A DNA stretch of 64,000 nucleotides from Roseiarcus sp963772555 (GTDB lineage Bacteria; Pseudomonadota; Alphaproteobacteria; Rhizobiales; Beijerinckiaceae), in NCBI GenBank assembly GCA_963772555.1, contig CAVYXQ010000001.1, forward strand, positions 124,001 through 188,000. The letters run 5' to 3'. This document shows positions 26,714 to 35,104 of this stretch, one piece after another (the stretch's first letter is position 1; each line of letters starts with the position of its first letter). Made by a program: the position numbers and the translations under genes. A model generated the notes under the pieces. That model searched no databases, was not told where the DNA came from, and was given only the letters and a program-made list of their open reading frames with translations.

Positions 26714-27700
26714 GTGAAAGAGACCAGCGCAGTCGGCGTCGCAGGGGCGGGCGCATGGGGAACCGCGCTCGCCAACGTCGCCGCGGCGGCGGGTCGGGCC
26801 GTCGTGCTGTGGGGGCGCAACCCGCGGGCGATGGCCGAACTGGAGGCGACGCGGCGGAGCGACAAGCTGCCTGACGTCCGGCTCGCCGCCGCCGTCACCG
26901 CGACCGCCGACCTCCAGGCGCTCGCGAGGTGCGACGCCATCCTCGTCGCCACGCCCGCCCAGGCGACGCGTGAAATGGCCCTGAGCCTCGCCAGGCTGCC
27001 GGGATCGGCCCCGCTGGTGACGTGCGCCAAGGGGATCGAACGCGGCAGCCACGCCTTCATGACCGAGGTCCTGTTGCAGGCGGCTCCCGTCCGGCGGGCC
27101 GCGATTCTGTCCGGACCGTCGTTCGCCGCGGACGTCGCTGCGGGCTTGCCCACGGCGCTGACCCTGGCCGCGAGCGACGCCGGTCTGGCGCGCTCCCTCT
27201 GCGGCTTGCTGCACGGCCCTAGCCTGCGGCTCTACCACTCGACCGACGTGCGCGGCGTCGAGATCGGCGGCGCGGCGAAGAATGTGCTGGCGATCGCCTG
27301 CGGCGTCGCTATCGGGCAGGGTCTCGGGGCAAGCGCAAGCGCGGCGCTGATCGCGCGAGGTTTTGCGGAGCTGCGACGCTTCGGCGAGGCGTTCGGCGCC
27401 CGAGGGCCGACGCTGATGGGACTCTCCGGGCTCGGCGATCTCGTCCTGACCTGCTCTTCCGCGCAGTCGCGCAACTTCGCCTTCGGTCTTGCCCTCGGTA
27501 GGGGCCGCAGCGTCGAGGCGGCCGGAGAGGGTCGTCTCGTCGAGGGCGTCTTCACGGCGTCGGCGCTCACCGAAATGGCCCTCGCGCGGAACGTCGACAT
27601 GCCGATCGCCAATTGCGTCGAGGCGCTGATTGAGGGGTCGCTCGACGTCGCCGGCGCGGTCGGAGCTTTGCTCGGGCGCCCGCAAAGAGGCGAGGAATAG
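26714..27700 (+). CDS. gpsA: Glycerol-3-phosphate dehydrogenase [NAD(P)+]
   Basis: GpsA reduces dihydroxyacetone phosphate to sn-glycerol 3-phosphate for phospholipid synthesis. The 328-residue protein has the N-terminal nucleotide motif GVAGAGAWGTALA, then LVTCAKGIERGS, ILSGPSFAADVAAGLPTAL and the catalytic lysine region IGGAAKNVLAIACG. Start is GTG 26714. The next two genes encode YciI-type and EVE-domain proteins, the order found in many Hyphomicrobiales; the upstream tsaD common in that order is absent here. Confidence 0.96.
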   Translation: MKETSAVGVAGAGAWGTALANVAAAAGRAVVLWGRNPRAMAELEATRRSDKLPDVRLAAAVTATADLQALARCDAILVATPAQATREMALSLARLPGSAPLVTCAKGIERGSHAFMTEVLLQAAPVRRAAILSGPSFAADVAAGLPTALTLAASDAGLARSLCGLLHGPSLRLYHSTDVRGVEIGGAAKNVLAIACGVAIGQGLGASASAALIARGFAELRRFGEAFGARGPTLMGLSGLGDLVLTCSSAQSRNFAFGLALGRGRSVEAAGEGRLVEGVFTASALTEMALARNVDMPIANCVEALIEGSLDVAGAVGALLGRPQRGEE

Positions 27701-27764
27701 CGCCGGGCATGGCTTTGCAAACCGCTTCCGCTTCGCTTAAGCCTCCGTCCACGGGAGAATGGGG

Positions 27765-28055
27765 ATGCTCTTCATCGCCAGCCGCGTCGATAAGCCGCAC
27801 AGACTGGACACCCTCAAGGAGATCCGGCCGGCGCGCCTCGCCTACCTCGTCGGGATTGGCGCACGGGTGAAGACCGGCGGCGCCTCTGCTCGCGCCCGAT
27901 TGCCAGAGCCGGTCGGCTCGATGATCATTTTCGAGCCCGAGAGCAAGGGCGATTTTCTCGATAGTCTGGTCGGGGACCCCTACGCGATCGCGGGCCTCTT
28001 CGAGAGCGTTAGCGTGAAACCCCGGCGGCCGGCGGTCGGCCGGACTTTCTCGTGA
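27765..28055 (+). CDS. YciI-family protein
   Basis: The 96-residue protein has the YciI fold: MLFIASRVDKPHRLDTLKEIRPARLAYL, with the His/Asp pair typical of the family, and FEPESKGDFLDSLVGDPYAIAGLF later. ATG 27765 is favoured over ATG 27759 because CGGGAG sits at proper distance. The function of YciI proteins is poorly known; the fold resembles dye-decolourising and muconolactone isomerase-like ferredoxin folds. It lies between gpsA and the EVE gene and is probably co-transcribed. Confidence 0.88.
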   Translation: MLFIASRVDKPHRLDTLKEIRPARLAYLVGIGARVKTGGASARARLPEPVGSMIIFEPESKGDFLDSLVGDPYAIAGLFESVSVKPRRPAVGRTFS

Positions 28056-28062
28056 GGCGGCA

Positions 28063-28476
28063 ATGGCGCACTGGCTGTTCAAGAGCGAGCCTTCGGCCTG
28101 GTCCTTCGAGAAGCTCGAGCGCTGCGGCGCAGAGGGCACCGACTGGAGCGGCGTCCGCAACCATAGCGCCAAGCTCAACATGCAGGCGATGAAGGTCGGC
28201 GAGCAGGGCTTCTTTTACCATTCCAACGAAGGCAAGGCGATCGTCGGGATCGTCGAAATCAGCAAGGCCTATCGGCCCGATCCGACGGATGCGAGCGGCA
28301 AGTTCGGGATGGTGGACATCCGCCCCGTCCGTCCGCTGCCGCGCCCGGTGACGCTCGAAGAGGTCAAGGCCGAGACGCGGCTGGCGGATATGGCTCTGGT
28401 GACGAACTCGCGCCTCTCCGTCCAGCCGGTGACCGCCGCGGAGTGGGCGCTCGTCTGCAAGATGGGCGGGCTCTAA
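28063..28476 (+). CDS. EVE-domain protein
   Basis: The 137-residue protein is almost entirely an EVE domain: MAHWLFKSEPSAWSFEKL at the start, WSGVRNHSAKLNMQAMK, and GFFYHSNEGKAIVGIVEI. EVE/PUA-like domains bind modified bases in DNA or RNA. The gene is eight bases after the YciI gene and in the conserved gpsA-YciI-EVE order, which argues for a housekeeping role and not a defence role here. Confidence 0.94.
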   Translation: MAHWLFKSEPSAWSFEKLERCGAEGTDWSGVRNHSAKLNMQAMKVGEQGFFYHSNEGKAIVGIVEISKAYRPDPTDASGKFGMVDIRPVRPLPRPVTLEEVKAETRLADMALVTNSRLSVQPVTAAEWALVCKMGGL

Positions 28477-28522
28477 GCGCCATGGGTCGCGCTGCCATCG
28501 CCAAGTGCGCATCAACCGTCGC

Positions 28523-29095
28523 TCACCGCCCCATCTCGAGCCGCTCATAGAGCGCGCCGAGCGGCATCGCGACCTCGATCGCCGTCAACTCGATAATCGC
28601 CTCGCCGCCGATCAGGTCGACGTCGGACCAGGCGCCCTCGTCTGCGCGCGAGTAGATCTTGGCGGAAATCGCGTCCGGATCGACGAGCAGGATATGGCGC
28701 ACGCTGGGATGACGGCGGTATTCCTCGAGCTTGGTGAAGCGGTCGATCTTGCGGGTCGAGGGCGAAAGCACTTCGACAATGACCGTCGGCCGGTGCGCCT
28801 CGTAGGAGTCGCCTCGTGGAGCCGCGCAATCGACAGTGACGTCCGGCCGGCGGGCCGAGCGGATCGAGGTCCGCAACGCGGTGTCGGCGCTGGCGACGCG
28901 GCAGGGTTTGCCGCGCAGGCGGTGGTGAAGCTCGCCGATGCAATTGACTACGATGACATCATAGGCGTTGCTCGCTCCGGTCATCGCGCGCAACGGCACG
29001 GGGACGCCGTCGACAAGCTCGTAGCGCTCGTCCTGGTCAAGCTGCCAGACGAAGAATTCCTCGGGCGTCATCTGGCGGAATCGAGTCTCGGCCAC
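28523..29095 (-). CDS. Uma2-family putative endonuclease (DUF820)
   Basis: The 190-residue protein has the PD-(D/E)xK Uma2 core. It starts MTPEEFFVWQLDQDERYELVDG; the catalytic elements are in RRPDVTVDC and PTVIVEVLSPST, and the end reads ALYERLEM. Uma2 genes are widespread, often in many copies, and their target is unknown. It lies alone, convergent with the EVE gene and divergent from acs. Confidence 0.9.
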   Translation of the reverse strand: MAETRFRQMTPEEFFVWQLDQDERYELVDGVPVPLRAMTGASNAYDVIVVNCIGELHHRLRGKPCRVASADTALRTSIRSARRPDVTVDCAAPRGDSYEAHRPTVIVEVLSPSTRKIDRFTKLEEYRRHPSVRHILLVDPDAISAKIYSRADEGAWSDVDLIGGEAIIELTAIEVAMPLGALYERLEMGR

Positions 29096-29286
29096 GCAAA
29101 GTTCTCCTCAGGCTGACGGTATCACGGCAACGGAAGCGCCTCCAAAAGGCTTTTTCGGAGCGGTTCCCAGAGGGCTTAAGACCAAAGCCGCAGTGTGGCG
29201 CGTCTTGTCGGCTTTCGCTCGGATGGGCATAAGAGCGCTAACCCGTGAGGCGGGCGAGGCCGCCTCGGAGCATTGGGAGGAACCCC

Positions 29287-31233
29287 GTGTCCGACAAGGT
29301 TTATGACGTCCCGGCTGAATGGGCGAAGCGCGCCTGGGTGAACGAGGCCAAATACGCTGAGATGTACCAGCGCTCGATCAGCGATCCGGAAGGGTTCTGG
29401 GGCGAGCATGGCAAGCGTATCGACTGGATCGCGCCCTTTTCCAAAGTCAAGAACACGTCCTTCGATCTTCACAACGTCTCGATCAAATGGTTCGAGGACG
29501 GCGTGACCAATGTTGCGCAGAACTGCATCGACCGCCATCTGCCGCAGCGGGCGAACCAGACCGCGATCATCTGGGAAGGCGACGATCCGGCGCAGTCGAG
29601 GCGAATCACCTACGCCGAGCTCGCCGAGCAGGTCGGCCATTTCGCCAATGTGCTCAAAGCCCATGGGGTCAAGAAGGGCGACCGGGTCACCATTTATCTG
29701 CCGATGATCCCCGAGACGGCCTATGCGATGCTGGCCTGCGCGCGGATCGGCGCGATTCATTCGGTCGTGTTCGGCGGCTTCTCCGCCGAAGCGCTGGCCG
29801 GCCGCATCGTCGACGCCAAGTCGGACGTCGTCATAACCGCGGACGAGGGCCTGCGCGGCGGGCGCAAGGTGCCGCTGAAAGCCAACGTCGACGCCGCAAT
29901 CGAGAAAGCGGGCGGCGTCAAGACCGTCATCGTTGTCAGGCGCACGGGAGGCGACGTCGCCTGGCAAAACGGGCGCGATGTCTGGCTTCACGAAGCCGTC
30001 AAGGCGGTGACCGGATATTGCCCGCCCGAGCCGATGAACGCGGAGGATCCGCTGTTCATCCTCTACACGTCAGGGTCGACCGGCACGCCGAAGGGCGTCC
30101 TGCACACCACGGGCGGCTATCTGGTCTTTACCTCGATGACCCATCAATACGTGTTCGATTACCACGACGGGGACATCTACTGGTGCACCGCCGACGTCGG
30201 CTGGGTGACCGGCCACAGCTACATCGTCTACGGCCCGCTCGCCAATGGAGCCACGACGCTGATGTTCGAGGGCATCCCGAACTACCCGTCGATGAGCCGC
30301 TTCTGGGAAGTCGTCGACAAGCATAAGGTCAACATCATCTATACGGCCCCGACCGCCATCCGCTCGCTCATGGGCGCCGGCGAGGAGCCGGTGAAGAAGA
30401 CGAGCCGCGCCTCCCTCCGCCTCCTGGGCACCGTCGGCGAGCCGATCAATCCGGAGGCCTGGGAATGGTATTACAGGGTCGTCGGCGAGGGCCGGTGCCC
30501 GATCGTCGACACCTGGTGGCAGACCGAAACGGGCGGCATTCTCATCACGCCGCTGCCCGGCGCCACCCGGCTGAAGCCTGGGTCGGCGACGCGTCCCTTC
30601 TTCGGCGTCGTGCCGGAGATCGTCGACGCCGCCGGCACGGTCCAGGCGGGTGTCTGCGAGGGCAACCTCGTCCTCGCCAATTCATGGCCGGGACAGTCAC
30701 GTACAATTTTCGGCGACCATGCGCGCTTCGTCAACACCTACTTCAGCGCCTATCCGGGCAAATACTTCACCGGGGACGGCGCGCGACGCGATAGCGACGA
30801 CTTTTACTGGATCACCGGCCGCGTCGATGACGTCATCAACGTCTCCGGCCACCGGATGGGAACGGCCGAGGTCGAGAGCGCGCTCGTCGCGCATCCGAAG
30901 GTATCGGAAGCCGCGGTCGTGGGCTATCCGCACGACATCAAGGGGCAGGGGATCTACGCGTATGTCACGCTCATGGCCGGCGTCGAGGCCAGCGAGGACC
31001 TGCGCAAGGAACTCGTCGCCTGGGTGCGCAAGGAGATCGGGCCGATCGCCTCGCCCGACCTGATCCAGTTCGCGCCCGGATTGCCGAAGACTCGGTCGGG
31101 CAAGATCATGCGGCGCATCCTGCGCAAGATCGCCGAAAACGAATACGGCTCGCTCGGCGACACATCGACCCTGGCCGATCCGACGGTCGTCGGCGAGCTC
31201 GTCGACAATCGGCAGAACCGCGGCAAACCGTAG
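29287..31233 (+). CDS. acs: Acetyl-CoA synthetase
   Basis: The 648-residue enzyme activates acetate with ATP and CoA. Family motifs are in order: YTSGSTGTPKGVLHTTGGY (ATP loop), DVGWVTGHSYIVYGPL, TWWQTETGG, and the C-terminal LPKTRSGKIMRRILR with the lysine that is acetylated to switch the enzyme off. GTG 29287 is chosen because GGGAGGAACCCC precedes it and VSDKVYDVPAEW matches the family start. A response-regulator gene converges on it. Confidence 0.97.
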   Translation: MSDKVYDVPAEWAKRAWVNEAKYAEMYQRSISDPEGFWGEHGKRIDWIAPFSKVKNTSFDLHNVSIKWFEDGVTNVAQNCIDRHLPQRANQTAIIWEGDDPAQSRRITYAELAEQVGHFANVLKAHGVKKGDRVTIYLPMIPETAYAMLACARIGAIHSVVFGGFSAEALAGRIVDAKSDVVITADEGLRGGRKVPLKANVDAAIEKAGGVKTVIVVRRTGGDVAWQNGRDVWLHEAVKAVTGYCPPEPMNAEDPLFILYTSGSTGTPKGVLHTTGGYLVFTSMTHQYVFDYHDGDIYWCTADVGWVTGHSYIVYGPLANGATTLMFEGIPNYPSMSRFWEVVDKHKVNIIYTAPTAIRSLMGAGEEPVKKTSRASLRLLGTVGEPINPEAWEWYYRVVGEGRCPIVDTWWQTETGGILITPLPGATRLKPGSATRPFFGVVPEIVDAAGTVQAGVCEGNLVLANSWPGQSRTIFGDHARFVNTYFSAYPGKYFTGDGARRDSDDFYWITGRVDDVINVSGHRMGTAEVESALVAHPKVSEAAVVGYPHDIKGQGIYAYVTLMAGVEASEDLRKELVAWVRKEIGPIASPDLIQFAPGLPKTRSGKIMRRILRKIAENEYGSLGDTSTLADPTVVGELVDNRQNRGKP

Positions 31234-31242
31234 AGCCGTCGC

Positions 31243-31921
31243 TCAGGTTGCGACCGACAGCTCCTGGGCCAACTCGATCTTGGTCGCCAGAATGACGGCC
31301 TGCGTCCGGCTCTCTACTCCGAGTTTCTGCAGGATGGCGGAAACGTGCGCCTTGACGGTCGCTTCGGACACGCTCAGCTCGTAGGCGATTTGCTTGTTCA
31401 GCAAGCCCTGCGACAGCATCATCAGCACCCGAATCTGCTGTGGCGTCAGCGAAGCGAGGCGGCGGGCGAGCGCACTCGAATTCGCGATTGGGCTGCGCCT
31501 GGGGATCGAAATCGGGCGGCGTCCAGCGTCCGCCCTCGAGCACATGCGCGATCGCGCCGCGCATGGTTTCGAGCGAGGTGGACTTCGGAATGAACCCGGC
31601 GGCGCCGAACTCGAGGCAATGTCGGATCACCGCGCGGTCCTCGTTGCCCGAGACGACGACGACAGGGGTCGAGGGCCGCTCCGACCGGAGAAACAACAGG
31701 CCCGAGAAACCGCGCACGCCGGGCATCGTCAGATCGAGAAGCACCAAGTCGGTGTCGGGCCGGGTCTCGAGCGCCTTCGCCAGGCTGTCGAAATCGTGCG
31801 CGACGGATATCTCGGCGCCGGGCGTCGCCGCGAGCACCGCCTCCCGCAGGCCGCCGACCACGAGCGGATGGTCATCGGCAATCAGAACGCGCACCCGCTC
31901 TTCATCGCTCATCGGTTGCAT
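31243..31921 (-). CDS. NarL/FixJ-type response regulator, frameshifted
   Basis: The N-terminal receiver domain is intact: VLIADDHPLVVGGL, phosphoacceptor aspartate in LVLLDLTMPGVRG, and the late lysine in AAGFIPKSTS. After PQAQPNREFE, near 31480, the frame breaks and the LuxR-type DNA-binding domain continues in the next minus frame (RRLASLTPQQIRVLMMLSQG, SEATVKAHVSAILQKLG) to 31243. The total 679 nt is not divisible by three. Rejoined, it is a normal 225-residue regulator. Homologues next to acs control acetate use in some bacteria; here that link is inferred from position. No partner kinase is in view. Confidence 0.85.
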
Positions 31922-31987
31922 CCCCTCGTCGAACCTTCGTCCGAACAGTCTGATGTTACGCTCCCCCGCCGGGGAGAGCGAGCGCTT

Positions 31988-32479
31988 TCAATCCGGCCTG
32001 GCGCGCGGAAGCCGCCCCAGCTGCCGGAGCGCTTCGGTCATTGCGATTGTCGCCGCGACGCCGACGTTGAGCGACCGTAGCGGGGCGCGAATCGGAATCA
32101 AGAGCCGGGCATCGGCCGCGCTTCCGACGTGTCGAGGCACGCCGGCCAACTCGCGGCCGACGAGAATGACGTCGCCCTCGGCGAAGGAAAAGTTCCAAAG
32201 ATTCGTCTCGCCCTGCGTCGTCAGGAGCACGAGCCGCCGCCGGGCCGCAGCGCGCCAGGCCTCGAACGCAATCCAGGAGGCGTGGCTCGCGATCGTCACA
32301 GCGCTGAGATAGTCCATGGCGGCGCGGCGGAACCGGCTGTCGGCGATGCGAAAGCCCGCCGGTTCGATGATTGCCGCGTCGGTTCCGAGACAGGCGCAGG
32401 TTCGCATCATCGCGCCGGCGTTCTGGGCGATGTCGGGCTCATATAGGGCCAGCAGCAAAGGCGCGGCGAGCTCCGCCAT
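31988..32479 (-). CDS. trmL: tRNA (cytidine(34)-2'-O)-methyltransferase, SPOUT family
   Basis: The 163-residue SPOUT methyltransferase modifies the wobble base of tRNA-Leu. It starts LLLALYEPDIAQNAGAMMR; the knotted SAM site includes IIEPAGFRIADSRFRRAAMDY, VILVGRELAGVP and IPIRAPLRSLNVGVAATI. ATG 32479 gives the normal length; the frame extends upstream without similarity. Its divergent position next to the bc1 genes is the usual Hyphomicrobiales order. Confidence 0.88.
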   Translation of the reverse strand: MAELAAPLLLALYEPDIAQNAGAMMRTCACLGTDAAIIEPAGFRIADSRFRRAAMDYLSAVTIASHASWIAFEAWRAAARRRLVLLTTQGETNLWNFSFAEGDVILVGRELAGVPRHVGSAADARLLIPIRAPLRSLNVGVAATIAMTEALRQLGRLPRARPD

Positions 32480-32749
32480 GGCCGAACGGGTTAGCCGCGC
32501 CGGGGTCAAAACAAAAGCCTCGTGGACGCGGCAAGGGGGAGAGGACCGCGATGCGTTGCGGCTATGGACATTGAAAACGATCGATGCGAAAAGCCGCATC
32601 GAATTTCGACCGGCGCTCACCGGCGCAGCTCGAATCGACGCTGGCTACGCCGGCGCCGTGACCGGCAGGCCAATCATCATCGATAGGCCGCATCCCTTGC
32701 GCGACCGTCCACACGGCGTGCGCCGCAGGATCGTGTTGGGAGTTGGAGT

Positions 32750-32908
32750 TTGACCAGCGCCGCGACAATGGGAGCGCCAAAGGGTGAGGAAGCCGGCTTC
32801 CTCACAACAGGAGTTGGGGCCATTGCATGGCCTCTGCATCAAACCGTTCCGCCCCTTCCCATCTTCCTGACAGGCCCGGCCAACGCAATCCAGAGATGCA
32901 AGCCATGA
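32750..32908 (+). pseudogene. Possible relic of petA (Rieske protein N-terminus)
   Basis: A 52-residue ORF from TTG 32750 ends in a TGA that overlaps the petB ATG (ATGA). It contains FLTTGVGAIAWPLHQTVPP, which resembles the membrane anchor of Rieske iron-sulfur subunits (xFLxxATGAxGAxxxxWPL). The twin-arginine motif expected just before it is missing (EEAGF instead of RRDF), and no 2Fe-2S motifs (CTHLGC, CPCHGS) follow. In relatives petA sits exactly here. The similarity is short and could be chance. Confidence 0.35.
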
Positions 32909-34152
32909 GCGGTTCCTCGACTTACGTCCCCAAGAGCGCGATCGCGCGCTGGTTCGAATCGCGCCTGCCCATGATGGGGCTCGTTCATTCCTCGTTCGTG
33001 GCCTATCCCGTGCCGCGCAACCTCAATTACATGTGGACGTTCGGCGCGATCCTGTCCTTCATGCTGGTCGCCCAGATCGTCACCGGCGTCGTGCTCGCCA
33101 TGCACTACGTTCCCTCCGCGACCGAAGCGTTTTCCTCGGTCAACCAGATCATGCGGGACGTCAACTACGGCTGGCTCCTCCGCTACATGCACACCAACGG
33201 GGCGACGCTCTTCTTCCTCGCCTGCTACATTCACATGTTCCGGGGCATCTATTACGGGTCCTTCAAGACGCCGAGAGAGCTCTTGTGGATCATCGGGGTC
33301 GTCATCTACTTCCTGATGGCGGCGACCGCCTTCCTCGGCTACGTCCTGCCCTGGGGGTCGATGAGCTTCGCCGGCGCAACAGTCATCACCAATCTGCTTT
33401 CGGCCATACCGTTTGTGGGAACCGCCATTACCTATTGGCTGTGGGGCGGCTACGCCGTCGGCGATCCGACGCTCAACCGGTTTTTCTCGCTGCACTACCT
33501 GTTGCCCTTCGTTATCGTGGGCGCGGTCGGCCTGCATGTCTGGGCCCTGCATGTGACGGGCCAGAACAATCCCGACGGGGTCGATGTGAAGAATGTCGAT
33601 CGAGACACGGTCGCCTTCACACCCTACGCGACGATCAAGGACGTCTTCGCCTTGTCGGTCTGGCTCATCGTCTACGCCTGGCTGATCTTCTATATCCCGA
33701 ACTATGTGCTCGATGCCGACAACTCCGTGGTCGCCAACCCGCTCGCGACGCCGGCGCATGTCGTTCCGGAATGGTATCTGCTGCCATTCTACGCGATCCT
33801 TCGCGCGATTCCGAACAAACTGTTCGGAGTCATTGCGCTCTTTGCGTCGATTGTGATTCTTGCTTTCCTGCCGTGGCTCGACCGGTCTCCGGTGAAATCC
33901 GCCAAGTACCGGCCGACTTACCGCTTCTTCTTCTGGGTCTTCGTTGCGATCTGCATCGGGCTTGGCTGGCTCGGGTCGCAGGAGCCGACGTCGGGACTGG
34001 TTGTGATCGCCCGCTTCCTTACAGCCGGCTACTTCGGCTTCTTCCTGGTGATCATGCCGATCCTGAGCTTCACCGAAAAGACGAAGCCCATCCCCGCCTC
34101 AATCGCCGATGCGGTGCGGGCTAGGAAACCGGCCGCGGCTGCCGCGCAGTGA
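32905..34152 (+). CDS. petB: Cytochrome b subunit of the bc1 complex
   Basis: The 415-residue integral membrane protein carries two b hemes and the quinol sites of ubiquinol:cytochrome c oxidoreductase. Eight spans are visible. Landmarks: NLNYMWTFGAIL, GATLFFLACYIHMFRGIYYG with heme histidines, GYVLPWGSMSFAGATVI, the second histidine pair in RFFSLHYLLPFV, and the Qo-site PEWYLLPFYAIL. ATG 32905 is preferred; an upstream ATG at 32827 adds 26 residues of no similarity. The petC gene follows. No intact petA lies upstream, which is unusual. Confidence 0.96.
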   Translation: MSGSSTYVPKSAIARWFESRLPMMGLVHSSFVAYPVPRNLNYMWTFGAILSFMLVAQIVTGVVLAMHYVPSATEAFSSVNQIMRDVNYGWLLRYMHTNGATLFFLACYIHMFRGIYYGSFKTPRELLWIIGVVIYFLMAATAFLGYVLPWGSMSFAGATVITNLLSAIPFVGTAITYWLWGGYAVGDPTLNRFFSLHYLLPFVIVGAVGLHVWALHVTGQNNPDGVDVKNVDRDTVAFTPYATIKDVFALSVWLIVYAWLIFYIPNYVLDADNSVVANPLATPAHVVPEWYLLPFYAILRAIPNKLFGVIALFASIVILAFLPWLDRSPVKSAKYRPTYRFFFWVFVAICIGLGWLGSQEPTSGLVVIARFLTAGYFGFFLVIMPILSFTEKTKPIPASIADAVRARKPAAAAAQ

Positions 34153-34181
34153 CCGACGAGCCCCGAGGGAACCTCAAAGTG

Positions 34182-35009
34182 ATGATCCGCGTCAAACTTG
34201 CCGCCGCATCCTCGGTCGCATTCGCAATGGCGCTGCTCGGCGGACTCGCGTTTGCCCAGGAGGGATCAGAGCAGCCCAATCCGCCGCGCCGGGATTGGAG
34301 TTTCGCCGGCATATTCGGCATGTACAACCAGGCGCAGTTGCAGCGCGGCTTCCAAGTCTACCGGGAAGTCTGCAGCAACTGCCATGCGCTCAGCATCCCC
34401 TTTCGGTCGCTTGAGGATCCCGACGGCCCGGGCTATTCGCCGGACCAGGTGAAGACGCTGGCCGCGACCTACCAGGTGACCAACGCCCTGCCGAACGACA
34501 AGGGCGAGATATTCAAGCGACCTGCCACTCCGGCCGATCTCATTCCGCGGCCCGAAGCCTATCCCAACGATCAAGCGGCCGCGGCGGTTTTCGGCAAGGC
34601 GCCGCCGGATATGGCTCTCCTCGCCAAGTCGCTCAAATACGAGCGTGGCTTTCCCTGGTTCGTCTTCGATGCGCTGCCGGGCCTCGAATATCAGGAGATG
34701 GGCGCCGATTACATCCACGCGATCCTCAATGGCTATACGAACCAGAACGACCCGCAATGGAATCTCTATTACCCGGGTCATAAGATCGCCATGCCGCAGC
34801 CGATCACGGACGGCGCGGTTAAGTATACGGATGGGACCGCGCCCACACTCGCCAACTATTCGAAGGACATTTCAGCTTTCCTCAGTTGGGCCGCCGAGCC
34901 CAATCTGGTCGAGCGCAAGAAGATCGGCCTCAGGGTGATGCTGTTCCTTTTTGTGCTGGCGGCGCTACTTTACTTCACCAAAAAGCGAGTTTGGGAAGCT
35001 GCGCACTGA
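34182..35009 (+). CDS. petC: Cytochrome c1
   Basis: The 275-residue protein has a signal peptide (MIRVKLAAASSVAFAMALLG), a heme-c site CSNCH at residues 64-68, a methionine ligand in PGHKIAMPQP, and a C-terminal membrane anchor (VMLFLFVLAALLYF) followed by basic residues. It takes electrons from the Rieske centre to cytochrome c in the periplasm. ATG 34182 gives a proper signal peptide; a GTG at 34149 overlapping the petB stop would add 11 residues. It forms a unit with petB. Confidence 0.95.
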   Translation: MIRVKLAAASSVAFAMALLGGLAFAQEGSEQPNPPRRDWSFAGIFGMYNQAQLQRGFQVYREVCSNCHALSIPFRSLEDPDGPGYSPDQVKTLAATYQVTNALPNDKGEIFKRPATPADLIPRPEAYPNDQAAAAVFGKAPPDMALLAKSLKYERGFPWFVFDALPGLEYQEMGADYIHAILNGYTNQNDPQWNLYYPGHKIAMPQPITDGAVKYTDGTAPTLANYSKDISAFLSWAAEPNLVERKKIGLRVMLFLFVLAALLYFTKKRVWEAAH

Positions 35010-35030
35010 CCGGGCGGTTGGTTCCAGCAT

Positions 35031-35082
35031 CCGCCTCGCCGACCTCGCTCGTTAAGGCTCGTTCTAACGACTGACGAGGCGG
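35031..35082 (+). promoter_or_regulatory. Nested inverted repeats between petC and mtnP
   Basis: CCGCCTCG (35031-35038) pairs with CGAGGCGG (35075-35082), and inside it TCGTTA (35049-35054) pairs with TAACGA (35065-35070). The stem lies after the petC stop and before the mtnP start. No T-run follows, so it is not a classical terminator; it may be a processing hairpin or operator. Confidence 0.35.
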
Positions 35083-35104
35083 CCGGCGGGACGGAGATGA
35101 GACG

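Noticed and set aside
28063..29095. EVE and Uma2 genes as a defence island
   Set aside because: The EVE gene is in the conserved gpsA-YciI-EVE order and Uma2 genes are widespread singletons; no other defence gene is adjacent.
29247..29266. GAGGCGG/CCGCCTC hairpin upstream of acs
   Set aside because: A 7-bp GC stem close to the start with no conserved aptamer-like sequence; not enough to call a riboswitch or attenuator.
32827..32904. Longer petB N-terminus from ATG 32827
   Set aside because: The extra 26 residues have no similarity to cytochrome b and overlap the possible Rieske relic; ATG 32905 matches the family start.
32950..32970. tRNA-like GGTTCGAATC word
   Set aside because: It lies in the petB coding sequence (WFESR) and no acceptor or anticodon stem can be built; no tRNA gene was recognised in the window.
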